NCBI GenBank assembly: GCA_045615765.1
Contig: JAZLFM010000007.1
Span: 1 to 54,885 of the forward strand
Direction: 5' to 3'
From: UBA1715 sp045615765
Lineage (GTDB): Bacteria > Bacteroidota > Bacteroidia > Bacteroidales > UBA1715
Length of the DNA stretch: 54,885 bases
In this document: in pieces, positions 16,999 through 24,647 of the stretch
Layout of the letters: the number at the start of each line of letters is the position of its first letter
Numbering within the stretch: the first letter of the stretch is position 1
The notes under the pieces: generated by a model
Database searches by the model: none
The model's input: only the letters and a program-made list of their open reading frames with translations
What the model was told of the DNA's origin: nothing
Program-made: the position numbers and the translations under genes

Positions 16999-18384
16999 AT
17001 GAGTCTCATTAAATCTATATCTGGCATTAGAGGAACTATAGGTGGAACACCTAACGACAACCTCACTCCTGTTGACATTGTTGCATTTGCTTCGGCATAC
17101 GGAACATGGGTTAAAGAAAACATATCATCGAAAAACGGTTCTAACAAAATCGTTGTCGGACGCGACGCACGACTTTCTGGTGATATGGTAAGTAGTTTGG
17201 TTATGCAAACACTTGTAGCACTAGGATTTAAGGTTGTAAATATTGGTCTTGCCACTACTCCAACTACAGAAATAGCTGTAACAGAAGAACAAGCAGACGG
17301 TGGCGTTATCATTACCGCAAGTCATAACCCAAAACAATGGAATGCTTTAAAACTGTTGAACAACCAAGGTGAATTCCTAAATGATGCTCAAGGAAAAGAA
17401 ATATTAGCGCTTGCCGCAAAGAATGAATTTTCATATTCCGACATTGACTCTATCGGTTCAATAGAAACTACTGACAAATACAACACAATACATATAAATA
17501 AAGTACTTGCTTTACCTCTTGTTGATGTAGAGGCAATTAAGAAAGCAAACTTTACCGTTGCCGTGGACTGCGTAAACTCAGTTGGTGGTGTAATTCTTCC
17601 TGACTTATTGAAAGCATTGGGTGTAAAGAACAGCATAATATTGAATGGCGAACCTACTGGAAAATTCGCCCACACTCCAGAACCAATTCCTGAAAATTTG
17701 ATTGACACAGCAGCTGCAGTTCAAAAAAATAACGCTGATGTATGTTTCGTTGTTGACCCTGATGTTGACCGTTTGGCTATCATTAATGAAGACGGAACAA
17801 TGTTCGGCGAAGAATACACATTGGTTTCTGTAGCAGATTATATTCTACAACATACACCAGGAAATACGGTAAGCAACCTTTCTTCTACCCGCGCCTTGGC
17901 AGATGTTACTGCAAAATATGGAAAAACATACACAGCGGCAGCCGTTGGCGAAGTTAATGTGGTTACAAAAATGAAAGAAACCAATGCAGTTATCGGTGGC
18001 GAAGGAAACGGTGGAGTTATTTATCCAGAAATTCATTATGGCCGCGACGCACTTGTTGGTATTGCGTTATTCTTGAGTTTATTAGCAAAATCAGGAAAGA
18101 AATGTAGCGAATTACGTAAAACATTCCCTGAATATATAATTTCCAAAAACAAAGTTCAATTAACACCAGACACCGATGTTGATGCTATACTTAAAAAAGT
18201 AGCTGATACATACAAAAACGAAAAAGTTAACACAATCGATGGTGTTAAGATTGATTTTGCCGAAGGGTGGGTACATTTACGCAAGTCAAATACAGAACCA
18301 ATTATCCGTATTTATGCAGAAAGTTCTACTTTGGAGAAGGCAAATGACTTTGCAAAGCAAATAATGAATCATATTACGCGATAA
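16999..18384 (+). CDS. glmM: Phosphoglucosamine mutase
   Basis: GlmM converts glucosamine-6-phosphate to glucosamine-1-phosphate for UDP-GlcNAc synthesis. The 461-residue protein has the phosphohexomutase motifs: GIRGTIGG near the start, phosphoserine loop TASHNP with Ser108, metal loop DPDVDR, sugar-binding GEGNGG and phosphate-binding RKSNTEPIIR near the C-terminus. The proposed substrate is by family; the related phosphomannomutase role cannot be fully excluded. A TTG at 16978 gives seven more residues, but ATG 16999 (MSLIKSISGIRG) matches family starts. A 7-of-8 -7 box (CATTTTTG) precedes it. The repeat element ends about 100 bp upstream. Confidence 0.92.
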   Translation: MSLIKSISGIRGTIGGTPNDNLTPVDIVAFASAYGTWVKENISSKNGSNKIVVGRDARLSGDMVSSLVMQTLVALGFKVVNIGLATTPTTEIAVTEEQADGGVIITASHNPKQWNALKLLNNQGEFLNDAQGKEILALAAKNEFSYSDIDSIGSIETTDKYNTIHINKVLALPLVDVEAIKKANFTVAVDCVNSVGGVILPDLLKALGVKNSIILNGEPTGKFAHTPEPIPENLIDTAAAVQKNNADVCFVVDPDVDRLAIINEDGTMFGEEYTLVSVADYILQHTPGNTVSNLSSTRALADVTAKYGKTYTAAAVGEVNVVTKMKETNAVIGGEGNGGVIYPEIHYGRDALVGIALFLSLLAKSGKKCSELRKTFPEYIISKNKVQLTPDTDVDAILKKVADTYKNEKVNTIDGVKIDFAEGWVHLRKSNTEPIIRIYAESSTLEKANDFAKQIMNHITR

Positions 18385-18398
18385 AATTGCAGCAAACA

Positions 18399-18428
18399 TT
18401 TGTTTTTTAAGACTATTTTATATTTTTG
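18399..18428 (+). promoter_or_regulatory. Bacteroidota promoter, TTTG-N18-TATTTTTG
   Basis: TTTG at 18399-18402 and TATTTTTG at 18421-18428, 18 bp apart, fit the -33/-7 consensus. The downstream ATG (18454) lies 25 bp from the -7 box, so the leader would be short. It probably drives the acidic-tail gene and yebC. Confidence 0.6.
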
Positions 18429-18453
18429 AGCACAATTTGAAAATTATACTATT

Positions 18454-18924
18454 ATGCAATCGAAACCTTCTAAATCGAAACCTCGTGTTATTAAGGATTT
18501 CATAAAATTAGAACCTGAACTTCAATTAAAAGTTTTGTCGTTTTACAATCTTGCCGATGTTGACGAATTGGCAAAAAAACTACAATCTTATACAGAAGAA
18601 GCTGAAGAATTACAAAACAAAGTACAATCATATACTGACCCAAAAACTGGTCAAGAACGATTTGCTTTACCATACGAAACTGAAGACAGATTTTATATGG
18701 TTCGCGTTGACGACTTTATTAACACACAAGTTGACGGTGGTCAAGAAAACGACGACGATGATGATTTGTTGAAGAACATCGAAGAAGTTAAGGTTTCTAA
18801 CGAAGAACAAGATTCTGACGAAGAGGAAGAAGAAAAATACGACTCTCCTGAAGATATTGAACTTGAAGACGACGAAGACGAAGAAGTTTCCGACGAAAAT
18901 GATGATGATTTAGATAACGAATAA
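18454..18924 (+). CDS. Uncharacterised protein with a very acidic C-terminal tail
   Basis: This 156-residue cytoplasmic protein starts with a basic, helix-forming part (residues 1-90; MQSKPSKSKPRVIKDFIKLE). A coiled-coil-like stretch with YTEEAEELQNKVQSY is included. From about residue 93 the chain is almost only Asp, Glu, Ser and Asn (runs such as DDDDDLLKNIEE and EEEEEKYDSPEDIELEDD). I do not recognise the family. Such acidic tails can mimic nucleic acid or bind basic proteins. It stands 21 bp before yebC and shares its promoter, so a link with translation or nucleoid factors is possible but only by position. Confidence 0.7.
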   Translation: MQSKPSKSKPRVIKDFIKLEPELQLKVLSFYNLADVDELAKKLQSYTEEAEELQNKVQSYTDPKTGQERFALPYETEDRFYMVRVDDFINTQVDGGQENDDDDDLLKNIEEVKVSNEEQDSDEEEEEKYDSPEDIELEDDEDEEVSDENDDDLDNE

Positions 18925-18945
18925 TAATTATATAGAAAATTTACT

Positions 18946-19656
18946 ATGGGAAGAGCTTTTGAATATAGACGAGCAGCTAAAGAAAAAAGATGGGGAACAA
19001 TGTCACGCGTATTTCCACGCTTGGCAAAGAGTATTACAATCGCAGCAAAAGAAGGTGGTGCTGATCCAGCAATGAACCCCAAACTTCGTACAGCCATAAT
19101 GTCTGCTAAGGCTCAAAATATGCCAAAAGCTAACATTGACGCTGCAATCAAACGTGCAACTAGTAAAGATGTAGAAAACTTCGCAGAAATCGTTTACGAA
19201 GGCAAAGGCCCTCATGGTGTACTTGTCGTTGTTGAATGTGCAACTGACAATAACACAAGAACTGTTGCCAATGTAAAATCATATTTCAATAAAGCTGGCG
19301 GTTCTTTAGCACCTTCTGGTTCTTTTGAATATATGTTCTCTCGTAAAGCAGTTTTCCAAATCAAAAAAACTGAAACTATCAATATCGAAGAACTTGAGTT
19401 CAATCTAATTGATGCAGGTTTGGAATCGATCGAAACTGAAGAGGAAATGTACGTAATCTACGCTGATTTCAAAGATTTCGGTAATCTTGCCAAAGCTTTG
19501 GAAGATAGTGGCGTAGAATTGCTAAAAGCAGAATTGCAACGCATTCCTAACGATGTACAAGAATTCACAGAAGAACAACTTGCCGACATCGACAAACTTA
19601 TCGACAAATTGGAAGAAGACGACGATGTTCAAGCAGTTTTCACTAATATTGCCTAA
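18946..19656 (+). CDS. yebC: YebC/PmpR family protein
   Basis: This 236-residue protein of the YebC (PmpR/TACO1) family begins with the typical MGRAFEYRRAAKEKRW and has FPRLAKSITIAAKEGG and NPKLRTAIMSAKAQNMPK. Further marks are YEGKGPHGVLVVVE and NNTRTVANVKSYFNKAGGSL. Members are reported as DNA-binding transcriptional regulators and, more recently, as translation factors that relieve ribosome stalling on proline stretches. Length is normal. It has 21 bp to the acidic-tail gene upstream and is followed by a strong terminator at 19681. Confidence 0.95.
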   Translation: MGRAFEYRRAAKEKRWGTMSRVFPRLAKSITIAAKEGGADPAMNPKLRTAIMSAKAQNMPKANIDAAIKRATSKDVENFAEIVYEGKGPHGVLVVVECATDNNTRTVANVKSYFNKAGGSLAPSGSFEYMFSRKAVFQIKKTETINIEELEFNLIDAGLESIETEEEMYVIYADFKDFGNLAKALEDSGVELLKAELQRIPNDVQEFTEEQLADIDKLIDKLEEDDDVQAVFTNIA

Positions 19657-19680
19657 GCAATTAAAAACATATAGCTATAA

Positions 19681-19714
19681 AAAATCCCGATGAGAATCTC
19701 ATCGGGATTTTTTG
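19681..19714. terminator. Intrinsic terminator after yebC
   Basis: AAAATCCCGATGAGA and TCTCATCGGGATTTT flank one base, giving a stem of at least 12 bp with a short loop and T runs on both strands. It lies between yebC (plus) and the AAA ATPase gene (minus), so it can serve both convergent transcripts. Confidence 0.85.
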
Positions 19715-19753
19715 TTTTGTTACATTCATATTGATATGTAATAAATCATTGTT

Positions 19754-20938
19754 TTACCATGCCATTGCAAGTAACCACAATGGAATAATTTTATCCGATC
19801 CAAAATCAATAGTATCACGGATTACATAATCAGCATGTTTCATCTTCTTTTCTGCACCTCCAACCTCTATTGTAATATTCTTCGAACTAAAACGCCGTGA
19901 GGCAACAAAATCGGCATCTCTTTCATTTCTTGAAGCACAGACATCATATCCCATTTCCAACAAACATCTGGATACAAAAGCCTCTCGTTTGGTTCCTACT
20001 AAACCTCTCAAAACCGAATACAAACAAGCATCCGCAAAGAATATTTTCGCTCCTGCTGACTTAGCTTTCGTATCTTTTTCATAGCGAACAATTTGTATTA
20101 CTCCCAATGCTTCCATTACCTCAAGCAATTGATATAATTTATCAGCACCAATAGCCCAATCCGCGCACAAAGATCGCACTTGTATTCTTGGTATTGCAGA
20201 CTGGGCAAGAGTACCCACTACTGCATTCATCACACGTAAATTATCATCTGTAATATGAGGTACAAAGTAAGTAACATCGGTATTCATTGTTTTTTCCAAT
20301 ATGGCAAGCGAACGTTCCTCGTAATTCCCTTCTACATAAAATGGTCGCGTTCCATATTCTTTATACCTTTCAAATAAAGATAACACCTCACCGGTAGGCT
20401 GAACAGGCAAAAAAGTTGGATTCTCAAAAGGTTGCGATATAGAATATTTTTTCCCTGTTTCTAAATACAAGAATTCTCGAAAAGACATCTGAGGCATTTT
20501 AATAAAGACATATCTTCTTGACAAATCAGCAACGCCATTACGTAGGATTAAAGAAGAAGAATCACTTACCCAAATCGTTTTATCTGGAAAATCATCATAC
20601 AAGGCTTTTAAACAATTACTCCAATTGCGAGCATAATGAACCTCATCAACCACAATTCCATCATACCCAAGAAAGAAGACATATTTTCCTAATTCATACA
20701 GATTCTCTGTGAACAATAATGGATTATCAACAGAAAAATAAAGCATACGCTTTCCTGACTTTTGAGCATGATATAATAGAAAAGTAGATTTTCCAACCCC
20801 ACGCAAACCAGTTAAAACCAAATTTTTCGGTAAAACATGTTTCTCGGTATATTCCAAAGTAAACAAACGAACCCGTTTAGAAATAGCTTGTAGCTTTCTA
20901 TCCATTGTTGCCTGTAAATCTCTTATTTTTGTTTCCAT
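19754..20938 (-). CDS. AAA-family ATP-binding protein with DUF4143-type C-terminus
   Basis: A 394-residue protein of the widespread Bacteroidota/archaeal type with an AAA_14 ATPase domain and a DUF4143 C-terminus. Walker A is GLRGVGKST (44-52), Walker B IVVDE (95-99), and VWVSDSSS-like sensor residues follow. The C-terminus contains ERDADFV and, about 10 residues later, ITIEVGG. This resembles the acidic D...ExG pattern of PD-(D/E)XK nucleases. The role of the family is unknown. The gene stands alone, convergent with yebC, and is preceded by four phased TTCCT repeats that look like an operator array. Such genes often behave as mobile or orphan accessory genes. Confidence 0.85.
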   Translation of the reverse strand: METKIRDLQATMDRKLQAISKRVRLFTLEYTEKHVLPKNLVLTGLRGVGKSTFLLYHAQKSGKRMLYFSVDNPLLFTENLYELGKYVFFLGYDGIVVDEVHYARNWSNCLKALYDDFPDKTIWVSDSSSLILRNGVADLSRRYVFIKMPQMSFREFLYLETGKKYSISQPFENPTFLPVQPTGEVLSLFERYKEYGTRPFYVEGNYEERSLAILEKTMNTDVTYFVPHITDDNLRVMNAVVGTLAQSAIPRIQVRSLCADWAIGADKLYQLLEVMEALGVIQIVRYEKDTKAKSAGAKIFFADACLYSVLRGLVGTKREAFVSRCLLEMGYDVCASRNERDADFVASRRFSSKNITIEVGGAEKKMKHADYVIRDTIDFGSDKIIPLWLLAMAW

Positions 20939-20945
20939 AGTATAT

Positions 20946-21057
20946 TATTCCTACAACAAGAACAAAAATATAAAAATATTCCTATTAAATAAACATTATT
21001 CTATATTTTATTCCTGCGGTAGGAATAAAATATGAAAAATTTTCCTACGGTAGGAAT
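20946..21057. promoter_or_regulatory. Four phased TATTCCTAC-type repeats upstream of the AAA gene
   Basis: Repeats start at 20946 (TATTCCTAC), 20977 (TATTCCTAT), 21009 (TATTCCTGCGGTAGGAATA) and 21040 (TTTTCCTACGGTAGGAATA). The spacings are 31, 32 and 31 bp, close to three helical turns, so all four face one side of the DNA. The first two are half-sites; the last two are palindromes with arms of 7-10 bp. They run from 8 to about 120 bp before the ATG. This layout fits cooperative binding of a regulator, perhaps the ATPase itself. Iteron-like use is an alternative. Confidence 0.6.
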
Positions 21058-21114
21058 ATTTGCAAAATAAAAAAGGGGAAGTTTACATTGGCAATAAATA
21101 AAAAATGAAGTTCT

Positions 21115-21186
21115 GTTACTTTTCTTTCTATAGCAAAAGAAAAGTAACCAAAAGAACGACATCGCCCCACGTCTTCGCTAAAAAAA
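21115..21186 (+). repeat. Dispersed hairpin repeat, single copy
   Basis: GTTACTTTTCTTTC (21115-21128), TATAGC, then a 14-bp arm ending in GTAAC with one mismatch, followed by CAAAAGAACGACATCG and CTTCGCTAAAAAAAC. It matches the right end of the composite element at 16867-16820 (read backwards) and the truncated copy at 54856. It ends exactly at the stop codon of the protease gene at 21187. On that gene's transcript the hairpin may serve as terminator. Confidence 0.7.
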
Positions 21187-22161
21187 CTATCTTTTAGCTT
21201 TATTTGAATGAGATTGGTAATCTAAATTTTTAGATATTTTTAAATATTTCTTTTGTAATTCTTTATCGCCATCAACTTCTGCGACATAAGCTTTCCATTC
21301 GTAAACAAACGATAAATAAGGTATTGCGATCTTCGTTTTTAGCAAATCATTTTCTGTCAACTTATTTTCTTTTAGTAATGTTACTATTAACTTATTGGCA
21401 TATTTATTAGCATCATGTTTTTCCATAAGGAGCATCGAAGAATAAAAGCAATGGAATACAACATCGACATACTTGTATTTTCTACTATACAAGGAAGTAA
21501 AACAAGGCAATGCTTCCTTATATCTTTCTAATTTAAGAAGGCAACGTCCTAATATATACATGGATTCATCAGTAAATCCTTTATCATTATAATATTGCAT
21601 CAGATATTTTACAATCTCATTATAGTCTTTTGAAGATTTAGCAACAGAAAATTTCAATGAAGCATAGTGTTCAACATATTCATAATGTAAACTCAAACTA
21701 TCCTTTAACACATAAGATAATATACCATTTTCTATTCCGAAAGAGCGAAACTGTCCTATAACACTCCATCCCAAGAGCATGTCATGAGAACGTTTTTCAT
21801 TTTTTACAGGAACTTCCGCCAATACATTATAAAAACAATCCGTACCAATATGAAGTTCTTTTATCAGATAAATTTCACCCTCCTCTTCTTTTCCTCCCGC
21901 AATCAAAGATTTAGTTTTAATGCCTAATTTCTTTTTATTCTTTATTTTAGCTACAAATTCTTTGGACAATAATAAACCAGAACAACCTGTATCAAATAAA
22001 AAATCCGCTTCTTCACCATCTATAACAACATCTATCGAATAACAACCGATACCTTTCTGTTTTAAAGGAACTGTTTTTTCTTGTGAAAATAAAGAGCCAC
22101 TTAGTGTTATAAATAACAACAACAAAGAAATCTTAATAATGATATTTTTCTTCTTACACAT
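21187..22161 (-). CDS. Secreted retropepsin-like aspartyl protease with helical-repeat tail
   Basis: The 324-residue protein begins with a signal peptide (about residues 1-26). The pepsin/retropepsin motif FDTGCSG follows, with catalytic Asp57, plus the flap-like region GGKEEEGEIYLI and LLGWSVIGQF. This forms one retropepsin half, so an active protease would be a dimer. The C-terminal half (about 190-320) has helix pairs of TPR type, such as GRCLLKLERYKEALPCF. A longer frame starts at 22188 and overlaps the previous gene; ATG 22161 gives the signal peptide and a 10-bp gap, so I chose it. It is the last gene of the long minus-strand run. Its stop coincides with the end of a dispersed repeat. 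Confidence 0.78.
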   Translation of the reverse strand: MCKKKNIIIKISLLLLFITLSGSLFSQEKTVPLKQKGIGCYSIDVVIDGEEADFLFDTGCSGLLLSKEFVAKIKNKKKLGIKTKSLIAGGKEEEGEIYLIKELHIGTDCFYNVLAEVPVKNEKRSHDMLLGWSVIGQFRSFGIENGILSYVLKDSLSLHYEYVEHYASLKFSVAKSSKDYNEIVKYLMQYYNDKGFTDESMYILGRCLLKLERYKEALPCFTSLYSRKYKYVDVVFHCFYSSMLLMEKHDANKYANKLIVTLLKENKLTENDLLKTKIAIPYLSFVYEWKAYVAEVDGDKELQKKYLKISKNLDYQSHSNKAKR

Positions 22162-22171
22162 ACCAACACCA

Positions 22172-22906
22172 TTATTCTTTTTCCTCATAAATGATAACTC
22201 CGAAATTGCCTCCTAAATCTTTTATATCGCCATTTGCAATATACATTTTAGAGATAGCGCCATCTAAATACAGAGCATTCTGACAATGAAACTTATCTTT
22301 AAAAATACAAGTGAAATTATAGAAAGAGATATTTTCTGCAATAATCAGCACAACTTTTCCATTTTGCATTATTCCAACCCCATTTCTCGTATTCAAATTG
22401 TACGACGTTTTTGAAAACTTAGGGTTTATTACACCATCATATAGTAATAAAGGCCCCGATTGAGTTGCAAATTTTACGTTATCAGCATTGTATTGAGTTG
22501 TTTTTACAACCAATGCCTTTCCATTATTTGAAATAAAAAAAACTCCATTTGTTGGTTCGTTTCCAAAACACATTGAATAATTCGTCGATTCACATTTCGT
22601 CATTGCTGTTTTTTTACTTAATTCTTGTCCTTTTTCCACATATAATCCAACAGGAGAGCCATTAGAATTATACATACCTCCATTCATTGCAAATAGCAAT
22701 TTATTGCCATTGCTTTCTACCGCAGACTTTAGATTTTCGATGGAAGCATAATTGCAACCTTGCGAATTTTTCAGACAAAATTGTAAGTTTTTTGCTTCTG
22801 TAATATAATAGTAATATTGCGAACCTGCATAAACTCCGTCTCCTGATGATTGAGAGCAAGAAGATAAAGAAAACAATAGAGAAAAAATCAGAAATAACTT
22901 TTTCAT
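22172..22906 (-). CDS. Phosphodiester glycosidase (NAGPA-like) lipoprotein
   Basis: This 244-residue protein has a lipoprotein signal (FSLLFSLSSC, lipid Cys about residue 18). The phosphodiester glycosidase domain (NAGPA/DUF2233) shows AMNGGMYNSNGSPVGLYVEKG, ATQSGPLLLYDG, RNGVGIMQNGKVVLII and ALYLDGAISKMY. Human NAGPA removes GlcNAc from phosphodiester-linked sugars; bacterial members act on cell-envelope polymers. The substrate here is unknown. It lies 27 bp after the DUF6804 gene and 10 bp before the aspartyl protease. Confidence 0.85.
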   Translation of the reverse strand: MKKLFLIFSLLFSLSSCSQSSGDGVYAGSQYYYYITEAKNLQFCLKNSQGCNYASIENLKSAVESNGNKLLFAMNGGMYNSNGSPVGLYVEKGQELSKKTAMTKCESTNYSMCFGNEPTNGVFFISNNGKALVVKTTQYNADNVKFATQSGPLLLYDGVINPKFSKTSYNLNTRNGVGIMQNGKVVLIIAENISFYNFTCIFKDKFHCQNALYLDGAISKMYIANGDIKDLGGNFGVIIYEEKE

Positions 22907-22933
22907 AAATTTCTCTTTTTTATAATTATTATT

Positions 22934-23212
22934 CTATGATTTCAGACCTTTATAACCAAACCATACGGCACTCAACAAATCCATTACCCCCCAAATTGAT
23001 TTTAGCAAATAGACAGGAATTATCGGATTAAACAAAACAGCAACTGCCACCCACCCTATATTTTCTGCAGAAATTCCTTTGTCCAAATCTTGCACCAACG
23101 CCAATACTGAAACTATAGTTATTGCTATTCGCAAAAATATATAATAGCCATAGGGTAACGGGAAACTAGCAATAACTAATAAGATTGCTGAAATGATAAG
23201 TAGTTTTTTCAT
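22934..23212 (-). CDS. Small three-helix membrane protein, DUF6804-like
   Basis: A 92-residue protein with three hydrophobic segments: LLIISAILLVIASF, YYIFLRIAITIVSVLALV and NIGWVAVAVLFNPIIPVYL. The motif PYGYY before the second helix and LFNPIIPV fit the DUF6804 pattern. Its ATG (23212) overlaps the stop of the DUF1232 gene by 4 bp. An in-frame start four codons further upstream would lie deeper in that gene. The function is unknown. Confidence 0.7.
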   Translation of the reverse strand: MKKLLIISAILLVIASFPLPYGYYIFLRIAITIVSVLALVQDLDKGISAENIGWVAVAVLFNPIIPVYLLKSIWGVMDLLSAVWFGYKGLKS

Positions 23213-23526
23213 AATTTTATCCAATTATCCAACTGAGCTTCTGCTTGTGCGCACAATGTTGGTGTAATATATTTTTGCATTCTATCATACACAATATGAA
23301 TTGCCAAAAATTCATCTGTCCAACCTAACAATCTAAAACGATGTACTGGAATTAAATCAATAGGTAAAACCAAATAAGCTAATGATGCTGCAATAATTGC
23401 TTTATCTTTTGGAGCCGTATAATCACTTTTCATTATAAAATAAAGCAATATAGGAGTACGAGCAGCTGTCCTACCAACACGTTTTGCAAACGATTTTAGA
23501 CTTGAAGCAATCAAAGAAAAATTCAT
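23209..23526 (-). CDS. DUF1232 (YkvA-type) membrane protein
   Basis: A 105-residue protein with the DUF1232 core KAIIAASLAYLVLPIDLIPV. It is followed by the family's GWTDEF, where an Asp is conserved, although the segment RFRLL replaces the usual IPVLGF. One membrane hairpin is expected. The frame is open to 23595 but would then overlap the SH3 gene; ATG 23526 (MNFSLIASSLKSF) leaves 5 bp after that gene's stop. The function of the family is unknown. Confidence 0.82.
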   Translation of the reverse strand: MNFSLIASSLKSFAKRVGRTAARTPILLYFIMKSDYTAPKDKAIIAASLAYLVLPIDLIPVHRFRLLGWTDEFLAIHIVYDRMQKYITPTLCAQAEAQLDNWIKL

Positions 23527-23531
23527 TTTAC

Positions 23532-24008
23532 CTATTCTAATAGTGTATAATATACCCACCCATATAATGTTTCCGTTTGCCATGATCCATTCCATGAATT
23601 ATAATATGAGTGCTTATACTTAACGTAATACCAATTTCCGTTTTCACTAATAACATATACATCCGAATATGCAGGAATAACAGTAATAACAGCAGACTTT
23701 TTACTAGCTGATTTCCTTAAATTTGTATTGCATTTTGTTTCTGCATATGAACCAACAGAAACATAACTTGGCGTATAATAATTTGATTGACCATAACCGC
23801 CATACGATCCAGAGTAACTATTACGATAAGTACTATTCTCATATCCCCATCTGACATGACAATGAGGACAATAATCTCCAACTTTTGAATAAATAGATAC
23901 AGCACCTCCACAGCTACCACAACTTTTTGAAGTTGTTTGCCATGACTGAGAAATGGACAATGAATAGCTAAATATAAACAACAATCCAATTAAAAAACTC
24001 TTTTTCAT
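23532..24008 (-). CDS. Secreted protein with zinc-ribbon-like cysteines and SH3-type domain
   Basis: A 158-residue protein with a signal peptide (to about residue 20). Two cysteine pairs, CGSCGG and CPHCH, may form a small zinc ribbon. After a Tyr/Ser/Gly-rich linker (about 60-85) comes a bacterial SH3 domain: TKCNTNLRKSASKKSAVITV, then DVYVISENGNWYYVKY and GWVYYTLLE. Bacterial SH3 domains usually bind cell-wall peptides. There is a 100-bp gap between it and the TerB-like gene, with a weak hairpin and a box TATATTTA, so this second half of the cluster may have its own promoter. Confidence 0.8.
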   Translation of the reverse strand: MKKSFLIGLLFIFSYSLSISQSWQTTSKSCGSCGGAVSIYSKVGDYCPHCHVRWGYENSTYRNSYSGSYGGYGQSNYYTPSYVSVGSYAETKCNTNLRKSASKKSAVITVIPAYSDVYVISENGNWYYVKYKHSYYNSWNGSWQTETLYGWVYYTLLE

Positions 24009-24108
24009 ACTTTTATTGTAGCCATAAATATATATTCATTAACTTCCCAAATTACTACTCAACAAATAAAAATTGTGTACCCTTCAAAAAAGGGAAATTT
24101 ACACTCCA

Positions 24109-24636
24109 TTATATATTATTCCAATTTTCAACACTTATATTTATAGTTTCAAAAAAACATTCTTGTAAAAAGTCATCATCATCAACAAGATCAGGTTCTA
24201 AAAATTTATCTATTGTTTGTCCCTGACTTTTTTCGACTGCAACATTTTCAAAAACATCTTTTATTTCTTTATCTGATTTTATCTTCTCATCAGATATTTT
24301 TAAACAAGAACGTATTTTCTTGAAAAAAGCAATCTCATTATATTCTATCTTCTCATCAGCAAAAATCATCATAATTGCCTTTTGGCATATTATCAATTCT
24401 TGTTCTTCTAATAGATTATAGGAATTCAACTCTTTTATATATGTTTTTAAAAATCCAACACCCATTTTTTGTAGAGACGCACTAAATTCTTTTAATTTTT
24501 CCTGTATATTTAGACCTACATAAACAGAATCTGAAGATGTATTTTCTTTTAATAAATTTAACTCTTCTTCAGCAATTTCACCATCACATGCCATACAGCA
24601 AAAGGCCGTTTTTAAATAAAGTTCATTTAATTCCAT
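24109..24636 (-). CDS. TerB-like acidic protein
   Basis: This 175-residue cytoplasmic protein is all-helical and acidic. The start MELNELYLKTAFCCMACDGE followed by IAEEELNLL fits the first repeat of the TerB fold (cxA.DG.i...E...l). A second repeat is at AIMMIFADEKIEYNEIAFFKKI. TerB proteins belong to stress and conflict systems with Ter-domain partners. Here it sits 11 bp after the kinase-AAA gene, so it is likely a regulator or adaptor of that enzyme. The acidic tail (DLVDDDDFLQE) is typical of partner-binding ends. Confidence 0.7.
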   Translation of the reverse strand: MELNELYLKTAFCCMACDGEIAEEELNLLKENTSSDSVYVGLNIQEKLKEFSASLQKMGVGFLKTYIKELNSYNLLEEQELIICQKAIMMIFADEKIEYNEIAFFKKIRSCLKISDEKIKSDKEIKDVFENVAVEKSQGQTIDKFLEPDLVDDDDFLQECFFETINISVENWNNI

Positions 24637-24647
24637 AATAATTTTCT

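Noticed and set aside
20946..21057. CRISPR array
   Set aside because: Repeats share only 8-19 bp at a 31-bp period, spacers are not separated by a long constant repeat, and no cas genes are near.
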